NCBI RefSeq assembly: GCF_003351105.1 | Contig: NZ_NKRG01000006.1 | Location: 95,758-159,757, forward strand | Direction: 5' to 3' | Length of the DNA: 64,000 bases | Source: Thermosipho africanus Ob7 | GTDB lineage: Bacteria > Thermotogota > Thermotogae > Thermotogales > Fervidobacteriaceae | In this document: positions 55,304-63,915 of the stretch, piece after piece | How positions within the stretch are numbered: position 1 is the first letter of the stretch | Layout of the letters: each line of letters starts with the position of its first letter | Made by a program: the position numbers and the translations under genes | Notes under the pieces: generated by a model | Told to the model about the DNA's origin: nothing | Seen by the model: only the letters and a program-made list of their open reading frames with translations | The model's database searches: none

Positions 55304-55863
55304 TGCACCCGTTTATTTATCCTATTGTGCCTGCAATACGTAATTTAAAGATGGTTGAAAAGATAATCAGTACGCAGGTAAGTTCTGTGTTTTTGCTTGA
55401 AGGAGATATATTTGAAATTAAAAGGGCGTGCAAGAAATTAAAAGAGCATGGAAAGTTTGTATTTGTTCATGTAGATCTTGTTGAAGGTATAGGAAAAGAT
55501 AAAGCAAGTGTTAAGTTAGTTAAAGAATTTGTAGGTGCAGATGGGATAATAACTACACGTTCAAATTTGATTGATTTTGCAAGAAAGTTGGATTTAATGG
55601 CTATCCAAAGAATTTTTTTAATAGATTCTAAAGCATTTCAAACTGGTATAGAACAGGTGAAAAAACACAAAGCTAACTTTGTGGAGGTTTTACCTGGTTT
55701 AATACCAGAACTTGTAAGAAAGATTAAAGAGGAAATTGTTCAGCCAATAATATCAGGTGGACTTGTTACTACAAAAGAGCAGGCAAAATTATTATTAGAA
55801 AATGGCGCAATTGGAGTTTCAACAAGCTGTGAAAAACTTTGGGATGAGTTTGAATTAATTTAA
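55303..55863 (+). CDS. glpP: Glycerol-3-phosphate responsive antiterminator GlpP
   Basis: 186-residue TIM-barrel-like protein: YPIVPAIRNLKMVEKII, FVHVDLVEGIGKDKASVKLV, GADGIITTRSNLIDFA, FVEVLPGLIPELV and PIISGGLVTTKEQA are the GlpP motifs. In Bacillus GlpP with G3P allows transcription through leader terminators of glp genes. Here the operon leader carries such a terminator, so the system appears self-contained. Confidence 0.95.
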
Positions 55864-55893
55864 ACCATACTAAATATCCAGGAAGTGTTAGTT

Positions 55894-56589
55894 ATGAAAA
55901 AAAAAGGTTATTTTTGTTTTTAGTATCTTTTTTAGTATTGTTTGTATTGATTTCAGGTTGCTCTCCATTTTTTGAAAGAATTTTTGTTTTTTCGTCTAAC
56001 AAGAATGAAAAGGCTGATTCTGTAAGCGTAGCTGAGCAGCAAAATAAAGAAGGAACGGTATATTCTAGTTTGCAAGATGTGATTATGGGAAAAAAGTGAT
56101 TTATATACTGTTAAAGGAATAGTAACGTCTCCAAAAGATTTACTTGGAAAAGGTAGCTTTTACATTCAGGATGAGGTTTCAGAACTCATGATTTATGCAC
56201 CATCATTTACAGAAAGCTTAGAAATAGGTGACGTTGTTGTAGTGACTGGAAGAAGTAAATTGTGGAACGGAATAGTAGAACTTGTTGCTGACTCAATAGA
56301 AGTTGTTGGAAAAGATGAGCCAAAAGCAGATGTTTTAACAAGCCTTTCAGATGTCTTTTTGTCAAGCTTAGTTTACGTTGAAGGAATAGTAAAAGAAAAA
56401 GGAAAATATGATTTTGTAGTGGATACAGGGGAATTCTTAATAAAAGTTTATTTAAAGAAAGGTACAAATATAGATATTTCTAACTTGACTGAAGGTTCAA
56501 AGGTTAGAGTTACAGGAATCCTTACTTTGTATAAAGGTGAATATGAAATTTTACCTAGAGGCCAATTTGATGTAGAGGTTTTAAAATAA
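55894..56589 (+). pseudogene. OB-fold lipoprotein gene interrupted at two poly-A tracts
   Basis: The reading frame breaks twice, each time at an A run. ATG AAAAAAAAA (A9 at 55897-55905) leads to a stop, but one extra A would give a perfect lipoprotein signal, MKKKRLFLFLVSFLVLFVLI then SGC. A frame then runs from 55914 to a TGA at 56097-56099 just after GGGAAAAAAG; removing one A there joins it to SDLYTVKGIVTSPKD and an OB-fold-like domain ending LPRGQFDVEVLK. So one lipoprotein is inferred, restored by transcriptional slippage, or a decaying gene, or sequencing error. The neighbour is a secreted nuclease with a similar C-terminal domain. Confidence 0.65.
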
Positions 56590-56594
56590 TAATT

Positions 56595-56619
56595 GTGCCG
56601 CCTTTTGGCGGCACATTTT
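56595..56619 (+). terminator. Terminator after the OB-fold lipoprotein gene
   Basis: GTGCCGCC-TTTT-GGCGGCAC followed by ATTTT. Confidence 0.8.
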
Positions 56620-56645
56620 AAAAAGTAACAGAAGAAGGTAGTAGT

Positions 56646-57479
56646 ATGGATTTGAAAAAGCTTTTACCAATTTTGTTATTTAGTGTTTTAATTACGTTGT
56701 TTTCTTATATAGATATTGATGCTATAGACTTTTTGAGTCCTATTAAGGATGATAGTGGATTTGTAAAGTTAGATGTAGATCACATTGTTGATGGTGATAC
56801 ATTTTATGGATATGTAAATGGAGAGTATAAAAAAGTGAGAATTGTTGGAATAGATACTCCAGAAACTCATGCAGGTAGTAAACCAATTGGTGAGTACGGA
56901 GAGGATGCAAAAAGGTTTTTAGAAAATTTTGTCAGTAAATACGAGATATATTTAAAGATTGTAGGAAATGACGGATACGGTAGAACTCTAGCTTATGTTT
57001 TTGGAAAAAATAGTGAAAATGGTTATATATTCTATGAAGAGTCAGTTTTAATGGAAGGATATGCAAGACCTTTAATATATTTTGATAATGATGATAGCGA
57101 ATTAACTCCAAGGCTTGTCCAAGCATATAACTATGCCTTTGAAAATAGAAAAGGAATATTTTCAAAATGGAGCTCAGCAAAGATTTTGAGTAGTAAAGCT
57201 CAAATAACAAGCTTACTTGAAGGTAAGATCGTTTTTCTAGAAGGAACAGTGAAAGATATAAGAAAAAATTACCATAGAGATGGCGGGTATACCTACTATA
57301 TTGATTGTGATTGGTTTGAAATTTCCATTCGCGATGGTGAATATGAATATTTTTTCAAAGATTATAACTTATATTCCATTAAAGGTAAAAAAGTAAAATT
57401 TTATGGAGAACTTTGGTTTGATGATAGTAAACCAGAAATATTGCTTAGAAGCCCGAATGAAATAGTTGTTTTGAATTAA
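56646..57479 (+). CDS. Secreted/membrane-anchored SNase-like nuclease
   Basis: 277 residues. An N-terminal hydrophobic anchor or signal (LLPILLFSVLITLFSY) precedes a staphylococcal-nuclease (TNase) domain (about 40-175): VDGDTFYG, VRIVGIDTPETH (with catalytic Arg and Asp positions), YGRTLAYVF. A C-terminal domain of about 90 residues resembles an OB fold. It probably degrades extracellular nucleic acid. ATG follows AGAAGGTAGTAGT; downstream of the OB-fold lipoprotein gene. Confidence 0.85.
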   Translation: MDLKKLLPILLFSVLITLFSYIDIDAIDFLSPIKDDSGFVKLDVDHIVDGDTFYGYVNGEYKKVRIVGIDTPETHAGSKPIGEYGEDAKRFLENFVSKYEIYLKIVGNDGYGRTLAYVFGKNSENGYIFYEESVLMEGYARPLIYFDNDDSELTPRLVQAYNYAFENRKGIFSKWSSAKILSSKAQITSLLEGKIVFLEGTVKDIRKNYHRDGGYTYYIDCDWFEISIRDGEYEYFFKDYNLYSIKGKKVKFYGELWFDDSKPEILLRSPNEIVVLN

Positions 57480-57564
57480 ACAAATTTAGATAAAAAATTA
57501 TAAATGAACCTTGGAAATAGTATCATGAAACTTACAACCTAAAAATTATTAAAAATTGTAATCC

Positions 57565-57593
57565 TTGACATTTTTCATATTTTAAGTTAAAAT
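57565..57593 (+). promoter_or_regulatory. Promoter of tRNA-Ser(GCT)
   Basis: TTGACA, 17 bp, TAAAAT, 16 bp before the tRNA. Confidence 0.85.
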
Positions 57594-57609
57594 TTTACAT
57601 GTGATATTT

Positions 57610-57699
<90 letters not shown>

Positions 57700-57704
57700 A
57701 AAAG

Positions 57705-57727
57705 TGGGGGATAGTTCCCCCATTTTT
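57705..57727 (+). terminator. Terminator after tRNA-Ser
   Basis: TGGGGG-6-CCCCCA with TTTTT; tRNA-Arg follows and may be made by read-through. Confidence 0.75.
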
Positions 57728-57741
57728 AAATTAAATAACAT

Positions 57742-57818
57742 GTGCCCGTAGCTCAATTGGATAGAGCGTCAGACTGCGGATCTGAAGGTTGGGAGTTCGA
57801 ATCTCCCCGGGCACGCCA
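57742..57818 (+). tRNA. tRNA-Arg (GCG)
   Basis: Acceptor GTGCCCG/CGGGCAC, anticodon loop CTGCGGA, encoded CCA. The anticodon is GCG, not the ACG (inosine) form used by most bacteria for CGN. Confidence 0.95.
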
Positions 57819-57822
57819 AAAA

Positions 57823-57847
57823 AGGAGGCTAATGCCTCTTTTTTTGT
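57823..57847 (+). terminator. Terminator after tRNA-Arg
   Basis: GGAGGC-TAAT-GCCTCT with seven T. Confidence 0.85.
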
Positions 57848-57882
57848 TATTAAATTAAAAAAGTAAACAAGGAGTTGAAAAA

Positions 57883-58791
57883 ATGATTGCAGTAGTTGGA
57901 AGTTCGAATATGGATGTTGTTTTAACAGTTGAGAGATTTACTTTACCTGGTGAAACTCAAAGAGCTCAAAAATTAGAGTTTTTTCCTGGGGGTAAAGGTT
58001 TTAACCAGGCAGTTAGTATAGCAAAACTTTCTAAGAAAAATTCTAATGTTTATTTTTTAACCTGTATTGGTAATGACTCATATGGAAGAGCTTTAAAAGA
58101 TCAATACGACAAATTAAACATAGAAGGATATGTGGTAGTTGATGATAATAATGGCTTAGCTTTTATTGAAGTTACAAGAAAAGGCGAAAATAGAATAGTA
58201 ATATATCCTGGAGCAAATAGTAACTTAACTAAAGAAATTGTAAGAAAGCATGAAGCAAAACTTTTAGAAGCTGATTACATTTTACTCCAAAATGAGATTC
58301 CATTTGAGTCAACTTTATATGCTGCCAGGCTTTTTAGTGAAAATGGAAAGATTGTTATTTTTGACCCTGCTCCAGTAAGTGGAATTGAAAAGGAAATTTT
58401 TCAATTTGTTGATTTTTTGACACCGAATGAAGAAGAAATAAAACTTTTAACAGAAAAGTTCTTTGGAAAATTTGTCTCGTATGAAGATAGTTATTTTAAA
58501 CTTAAAAGCTTAGGAGTAAAAAAACTCATTGTAAAACTTGGAAGCAAGGGAGTAATTTATTTTGAAGGTGATAAAAGGATAGAAATTCCATCTTTTAAAG
58601 TTAAGGCTGTTGATACAACGGCAGCGGGAGATGTATTTAACGGAGCATTTGTTGTAGCTTTGCATGAAAATCTTGATATAAGAAAATCATTGGAATTTGC
58701 CTCGGCGGCAGCTGCTTTGTCAGTTACTAAAAAAGGTGCACAAAATTCTATTCCTTCAAGAAAAGAAGTTGAAAATTTTTTAAATATATAA
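57883..58791 (+). CDS. Ribokinase (PfkB family)
   Basis: 302 residues. PfkB signatures GSSNMDVVL, FFPGGKGFNQAVSIAKL, and DTTAAGDVFNGAFVVAL with catalytic Asp. Phosphorylates ribose or a related sugar; a ribokinase is the best match. ATG after AAGGAGTTGAAAAA. No ribose importer in this window. Confidence 0.88.
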   Translation: MIAVVGSSNMDVVLTVERFTLPGETQRAQKLEFFPGGKGFNQAVSIAKLSKKNSNVYFLTCIGNDSYGRALKDQYDKLNIEGYVVVDDNNGLAFIEVTRKGENRIVIYPGANSNLTKEIVRKHEAKLLEADYILLQNEIPFESTLYAARLFSENGKIVIFDPAPVSGIEKEIFQFVDFLTPNEEEIKLLTEKFFGKFVSYEDSYFKLKSLGVKKLIVKLGSKGVIYFEGDKRIEIPSFKVKAVDTTAAGDVFNGAFVVALHENLDIRKSLEFASAAAALSVTKKGAQNSIPSRKEVENFLNI

Positions 58792-58816
58792 AAAAGGCGC
58801 AATGCGCGCCTTTTTT
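58791..58816. terminator. Bidirectional terminator between ribokinase and nrdJ
   Basis: AAAAAGGCGC-AATGC-GCGCCTTTTT with A/T runs on both sides; it serves both convergent genes. Confidence 0.9.
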
Positions 58817-61333
58817 TTAACTACATTTACTCCATCCACATTTTTTACAACTCATACACCCTTCCTGCTTTATTATACTATTTTTTGAAAGACAAGAAGG
58901 ACAATATACATTTCCATTTTCATCTACATAGTAGCCTTCACTCCATTCAAGATCATTTGCCATTACAAATTTTTCTACTTCTTCTGCTGTTTTAACGGTT
59001 CCATCTATTACAAATGCTTCGTCACTTTCAATTTCTGAGTTACCCCATAGCTCTATAAAATCATCTATTGCTTTTTTGATTTCTTCAGCAAGGCCTCTTG
59101 TATATTCACCGTTGACCTTTTGAAGCTGTTCTAAAATTTCTTCTATTGATACACCTGCTCTTAGAGCTATTGAGGATAATCTTCCGATAGATTCTGCAAG
59201 TTCAGTGCCGTTTGAAAGGAATATTTCGACTGCTTCTCCGTTGTCATCAAAAGATACGGTAATGTAAGTTGTATTTTCGTTTGATTTATATTTTCTTGTA
59301 ACGCTTCTTAATGTACTCTTTCTTGGTCTTGGCCTTAGTTTATGTTTTTCATCTAAGAGGAAAAATTGAACTTTTGGAGCGTCCTTAGTTTTAACGTGCT
59401 TTGCAGAAGTTAAAACTTGAGTTTGCAGTGAGCCATCTCTATATATTGTCAGCCCTCTTACATTAAGTTTTAATGCTTCAAGATAGATATTTAAAACATC
59501 TTCCTTTGTAGCACTATTTGGCATATTAATAGTTTTAGAGATATTATTGTCAACATATCTTTGGAAAGCATCTTGCATGAGTAAGTGATCCATTGGAGAA
59601 ATATCCATTGCAGTTACAAAGACTTTTTTAATTTCTTCTGGTACATCTAAATTTTGCAATGAACCTTTTTCTATTAATTTTTCTTTAATTTTTTCAAGAA
59701 TTTTTGGATCAAGCTTTTTTTCTAAAACTTTGTTTACATAAAAGAGTGATTCTTTTGTGCCATCGTGTTTGTTCATGTATCTAACATAAGCTAGTAAGAA
59801 ATTTGGCTCAAGACCGCTACTTGTATCTGCTATGTTAGATATAGAGCCTGTTGGTGCAATAGTTAATACTGCTACATTTCTTTTTCCTTTTTTAGACTCT
59901 CTCATTACTTTTTTGATATCTTCATCGTATTTGCTCATTCCCATAGCAAATGGGACAAATTCTTCTTCTTTAAAGAATTTACTTTTTTCAAACAATGGGA
60001 AGCTTCCTTTTTCTCTTCCTAGTTTGTTTGATTCATCATGTCCATGTAACGCCATGAACCCCATAAGATCAGCTGCAAATTGTCTTCCCTCTTCAGAATT
60101 GTATGGGATATCAAGTTTGTATAAAAGATCAGCAAATCCCATTATACCTAAGCCTAGTCTTCTACTGTTTCTAACTGCGTTTGTAATTTTTTCAAGAGGA
60201 AAGACATTAACATCGATTACGTTGTCTAGGAATCTTACAGCAAGCCTTACAGTATCTTCAAGTGCATCCCAGTCAACTTGTCCATCGTCTGTAACAAATT
60301 TAGCAACATCAATTGAACCAAGATTACATGCTTCATATGGTGCAAGGCCTATTTCACCACATGGGTTGGTTGAGATTATTTTCATTTCTGGATATAATGG
60401 ATAATATTTATTCATTTCATGGAGAAATGCAAGACCTGGATCGCCTGTTTTCCATGCATTCTCTGCTATTTGTTTAATTATATCTCTTGCTTTTATATAT
60501 CTTTTTTCTGTAAACTTTGGATGTGAAAGTTCTATTTCACCATCTTCTTCGTATAATCTTAAAAGTTCCTTTTTGTCAAATGGGATTCCTACGGAAATAT
60601 TGAAATATTTTAGCACTTTTTCTCCGTCATTGTTTTCTTTGGCGGTTATAAATTCTTCAATATCAGGATGGTTTATATTTAATATTCCCATTAATGCGCC
60701 ACGTCTTTTATATCCTTGTTCTACAACTCCAATTGCGGAATTAAAAACGTGCATAAATGATACAGGGCCAGAAGCTTGACCGTGGGTTCCAGCCACAAAA
60801 CTTCCCTTTGGTCTTAAACTTGAAAAGTTAGATCCAATTCCTCCACCTGCTTTTGTAATTAACGCATATTCTTTTACTGCCTCAAATATTCCATTGATGC
60901 TGTCATCAACTGGAACTACAAAACAGGCAGATAACATATGCAGGTGATTTCTGGTATTGTATATTTCTTGATAATCAGAAAGTGTCATATTTTCAATAGG
61001 TTTCCAGAGAAGTTCATGCCTTACACCCATACCAGCGTTGAATAGAGTAGGACTATTTGGAATAAATATTCTTGCTTTTAGCATTTTAAAGAATGTTTCT
61101 TCTGTTTCCTTTATAATCTCTAATTTCTTTGCATCATCCATTTTCTTTACTTGTGGGTTGTTGACAAGTTCCGATGTTGCAACTACTCTGGCAACTCTTC
61201 TACATACGTCTTCCCACTTGTTTTCTAAAAAGTTTCCGCTGATATCTTTTATAAAGTACCTTTCTGAAAGTATTTTGTAGGCGTTTTTTGAAGGTTCAAC
61301 ATCTAGCCAGCGTTTTATAATGTCTTCATACAT
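58817..61333 (-). CDS. nrdJ: Class II (adenosylcobalamin-dependent) ribonucleoside-diphosphate reductase NrdJ
   Basis: 838 residues. NSPTLFNAGMG, a SACFVVPVDDSINGIF cysteine segment, AGGGIGSNFSSLRPKG, NPCGEIGLAPYEACNLGSID (active-site cysteines), VLTIAPTGSISNIADTSSG. The C-terminus ends with cysteine-rich CPSCLSK and CMSCKKCGWSKC, used for re-reduction. Makes dNDPs using a cobalamin radical and needs no oxygen. Third gene after nrdD and nrdG. ATG after GAGGAGGAAGCATT. Confidence 0.96.
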   Translation of the reverse strand: MYEDIIKRWLDVEPSKNAYKILSERYFIKDISGNFLENKWEDVCRRVARVVATSELVNNPQVKKMDDAKKLEIIKETEETFFKMLKARIFIPNSPTLFNAGMGVRHELLWKPIENMTLSDYQEIYNTRNHLHMLSACFVVPVDDSINGIFEAVKEYALITKAGGGIGSNFSSLRPKGSFVAGTHGQASGPVSFMHVFNSAIGVVEQGYKRRGALMGILNINHPDIEEFITAKENNDGEKVLKYFNISVGIPFDKKELLRLYEEDGEIELSHPKFTEKRYIKARDIIKQIAENAWKTGDPGLAFLHEMNKYYPLYPEMKIISTNPCGEIGLAPYEACNLGSIDVAKFVTDDGQVDWDALEDTVRLAVRFLDNVIDVNVFPLEKITNAVRNSRRLGLGIMGFADLLYKLDIPYNSEEGRQFAADLMGFMALHGHDESNKLGREKGSFPLFEKSKFFKEEEFVPFAMGMSKYDEDIKKVMRESKKGKRNVAVLTIAPTGSISNIADTSSGLEPNFLLAYVRYMNKHDGTKESLFYVNKVLEKKLDPKILEKIKEKLIEKGSLQNLDVPEEIKKVFVTAMDISPMDHLLMQDAFQRYVDNNISKTINMPNSATKEDVLNIYLEALKLNVRGLTIYRDGSLQTQVLTSAKHVKTKDAPKVQFFLLDEKHKLRPRPRKSTLRSVTRKYKSNENTTYITVSFDDNGEAVEIFLSNGTELAESIGRLSSIALRAGVSIEEILEQLQKVNGEYTRGLAEEIKKAIDDFIELWGNSEIESDEAFVIDGTVKTAEEVEKFVMANDLEWSEGYYVDENGNVYCPSCLSKNSIIKQEGCMSCKKCGWSKCS

Positions 61334-61350
61334 AATGCTTCCTCCTCTTC

Positions 61351-61869
61351 TTATTTACTTAGTACTTTATTAAACTTAATATATTTTTGATTTTTTGATG
61401 CTGGAAACAAAACATTGCCTTTTTCGTCAACGTTTCTTTGCGTATGATCATATGGCCCTAAAACTAATTCATCCATATATTCAATGTAATTTTCTAAATT
61501 TTGTTTTTCTATTTCCTCTAATGTTCTCCAGGAATAAAGGGTATTTACAATTTTTTCTGAAAATTCTTCTTTTAATTCTTTTGAAATTTGAAAAACTGCA
61601 TCTCTGTTATATGGAGCAAGGGGTTCACCACCTAAATATACCACAGCTATTTTGTCATATGATTCAAGAGCATAATTTATTTTATCTTTTAAAATTTGTA
61701 TAAGGTCTTCTAAATCGTATTTAAATCCTTTATAAGGTTCCCAAGTTTCTTTGTTGTGACAAAACAAACATTTTGGAGACCTATCACAGCCTTGAAAATA
61801 AATAGAGAGGCCTAATAATTTTGGATGATCATTTGTTGAAAAGAAAATTCTATTTACATAAACAGTCAT
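61351..61869 (-). CDS. nrdG: Anaerobic ribonucleotide reductase activating protein NrdG (unusual cysteine spacing)
   Basis: 172-residue radical SAM activase. Cluster motif FQGCDRSPKCLFCHNKETW: cysteines 28, 34 and 37 give CX5CX2C instead of the usual CX3CX2C of NrdG/PFL-activases. VVYLGGEPL follows. It generates the glycyl radical in NrdD. Begins 1 nt after the nrdD stop (TAA-T-ATG). Confidence 0.92.
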   Translation of the reverse strand: MTVYVNRIFFSTNDHPKLLGLSIYFQGCDRSPKCLFCHNKETWEPYKGFKYDLEDLIQILKDKINYALESYDKIAVVYLGGEPLAPYNRDAVFQISKELKEEFSEKIVNTLYSWRTLEEIEKQNLENYIEYMDELVLGPYDHTQRNVDEKGNVLFPASKNQKYIKFNKVLSK

Positions 61870-61870
61870 A

Positions 61871-63826
61871 TTACATTACCTCCAGTGAATAGAATTTCCT
61901 TTTTGAGTATTCATAGTTTCTTCTCGTTTTATTAAAGGAATTAATTGGCACGAGGTAACCTACTATTCTAATGTATTCTTCTGCTTTTTCTTTTCCGCAT
62001 ATTGGGCATCTTTTTCCGATAAATGCATGACCTTCATTGCAAACTGAAATTTTTTGGTTAAATGCAAAGTACATAACACCTTTTTTAGCTATAAGATTTA
62101 CCATCTTCCATGAGTCTTCTTCGGATTTAAAAGGTGCACCTATGTTAATGTGTAATATAGCTCCACCTGATACCTTTTTGTCAAATTTTCCTGAGTATTT
62201 TATTCTATTCATCATATCAGTTTCAGCTGTTAGTGGTACCCATTGATTTGAATAAAGTTCATATGGTTGCCTTTCTTTCCCAAATATGATAGCATCTTTT
62301 TTTGCAAGAGTAACTGCTGCTTTTTCTGCAGGAACTTGTTCAATATTAAATGTAAAACCATATTTTTTAAATCCTTGCTCGGCTTTAGACTTAATAAAGT
62401 CAAGAGTCTGAGATACAAACATTTCTCCATCTTTTGAATATTTTAAGCCTTCTGCAGAAAGTTCGGTAAGTCCCATAAAATCTGCTGATTCCCATACTCC
62501 CGTAATTCCAATTGTTCCGTATTGTCTTTCAAGTTTCATAAGACCTATCTTGTATAGTGGCAATACACCTTGTTCAATTCTTTCTTGGATAATAGTTCTT
62601 ACTGTATGAAGGATTTTTTGTACTAGATCTACCCTTTCATTCAGAATTTCAAAGAATTTATCTTTATTTCCATTTGCTTCAAGAGCAATTCTTGGAAGGT
62701 TTATAGTTACTACCTTAAATGAACCTATATTAAGGTCTGAACCTCCAATGGAGTTTGCCATGCCTTTTAATTTGGTATCTTCAGGATTCGCTGAAAGTGA
62801 GAGTTTGATTTCTTTAGTAGAGCTTGTAAGCCTACAACATGATGCAACGGCATCGATTGAATCGGAGATATACCAGTTTGTATCTTGCCATTTTAAATTA
62901 ATTTTGTTAATAAACCTTGCACTGTCTTCATCGACAAACTTTCCATCTTTATAGAGAAGTGAAGCTGTAAGAACAGGAAATGTAAACATCTGCCTTTCTC
63001 TTTCTTTTACAACCCATTCCCAATAGTGTTTTTGCAATTTAATTATGTTCTCTAGTTCATCTACAATAGGTGAGCCATCTGGATATTTTTCTCCTTTAAA
63101 TATTGCTTTGATGTAATTTCTGTCTAAATATGTAAAGTTTGTATATGGTGATTGGTGTGTTCTAATTGGTTGATTAAATGAATAAGTTAGAATTTGGAAA
63201 TGTTGTTCAATATACCAGTCAAGTTTATCTTTTGGTATAATGCCTTCTTCTAAGTCTTTTTTTACGTAATACCACATCCATACAAAAAAGTCAGGAAGTC
63301 CAACTGCTCCACTTGATTGATTAGAAGCAAACATTACAAATTGAATTACATGTTGAATGAAAGTAGATAAATGTTGCGCTGGTATTGATTGAATTGTGTC
63401 GATAAAGGGTAAACCTTTCTCCACTATTGGTTGGAGAGTATAGGCAAAACAATATGGCATAAATGCTGCATGATGTGCATCATGTAAATAAATTGCTCCG
63501 TTGATTTGTGCTTCTAAAAATTTGCCTGCATCTTCTTTTCCATATAGTTTTTTCATTTTTTTCCAGATAACATAAATGGAATTTAATTTTGTAAATGGTT
63601 TATTTACTTCAGCAAAGTAAGTTCCAATATGCTTAGAGCGAACATTAGCATTAGTGTCAATTGATAAATCACCTATTTTTTCGTTAGCAAAAAACTTCTT
63701 ATTAAAATAATCAATATCAAGATTTTTACCAAAACCTTCTAATTCAAAAATTTCAGGACCATATTTTTCCTCTAGTTTTTTAAATAGCAAATCAAAATCT
63801 TCAGAGTAACTGAATTTAACGAACAT
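61871..63826 (-). CDS. nrdD: Class III anaerobic ribonucleoside-triphosphate reductase NrdD
   Basis: 651 residues. Glycyl-radical motif RIVGYLVPINSFNKTRR near the C-terminus (Gly in RxxGY). A C-terminal zinc-type segment CNEGHAFIGKRCPICGK has three cysteines and a histidine rather than four cysteines, as far as can be seen. The N-terminal part has the AFMPYCFAYTLQP and HHAAFMPY segments. Reduces NTPs under anaerobic conditions; activated by NrdG. First gene of the operon; SD GGGGGGTATTTT. Confidence 0.95.
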   Translation of the reverse strand: MFVKFSYSEDFDLLFKKLEEKYGPEIFELEGFGKNLDIDYFNKKFFANEKIGDLSIDTNANVRSKHIGTYFAEVNKPFTKLNSIYVIWKKMKKLYGKEDAGKFLEAQINGAIYLHDAHHAAFMPYCFAYTLQPIVEKGLPFIDTIQSIPAQHLSTFIQHVIQFVMFASNQSSGAVGLPDFFVWMWYYVKKDLEEGIIPKDKLDWYIEQHFQILTYSFNQPIRTHQSPYTNFTYLDRNYIKAIFKGEKYPDGSPIVDELENIIKLQKHYWEWVVKERERQMFTFPVLTASLLYKDGKFVDEDSARFINKINLKWQDTNWYISDSIDAVASCCRLTSSTKEIKLSLSANPEDTKLKGMANSIGGSDLNIGSFKVVTINLPRIALEANGNKDKFFEILNERVDLVQKILHTVRTIIQERIEQGVLPLYKIGLMKLERQYGTIGITGVWESADFMGLTELSAEGLKYSKDGEMFVSQTLDFIKSKAEQGFKKYGFTFNIEQVPAEKAAVTLAKKDAIIFGKERQPYELYSNQWVPLTAETDMMNRIKYSGKFDKKVSGGAILHINIGAPFKSEEDSWKMVNLIAKKGVMYFAFNQKISVCNEGHAFIGKRCPICGKEKAEEYIRIVGYLVPINSFNKTRRNYEYSKRKFYSLEVM

Positions 63827-63871
63827 AAAATACCCCCCAATAGAAGAATCGAATAAAATTTATTTATGACC

Positions 63872-63915
63872 ACAATATATTGTATATCATAAAAGCAAAA
63901 TATACAATATATAGT
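63872..63915 (-). promoter_or_regulatory. Pair of NrdR-box-like palindromes upstream of nrdD
   Basis: ACAATATATTGT (63872-63883) and ACAATATATAGT (63904-63915), 32 bp apart start to start (about three helical turns). This matches the acaCwATATATwGtgt-type NrdR box pair found before bacterial ribonucleotide reductase genes. They overlap the likely promoter region, so repression by NrdR-ATP/dATP is inferred. Confidence 0.75.

Noticed and set aside
56090..56105. Programmed -1 ribosomal frameshift at the A-AAA-AAG run of the lipoprotein gene
   Set aside because: A -1 shift enters a frame that soon stops; the continuation needs a +1 shift or loss of one A, so the classical -1 mechanism does not fit.
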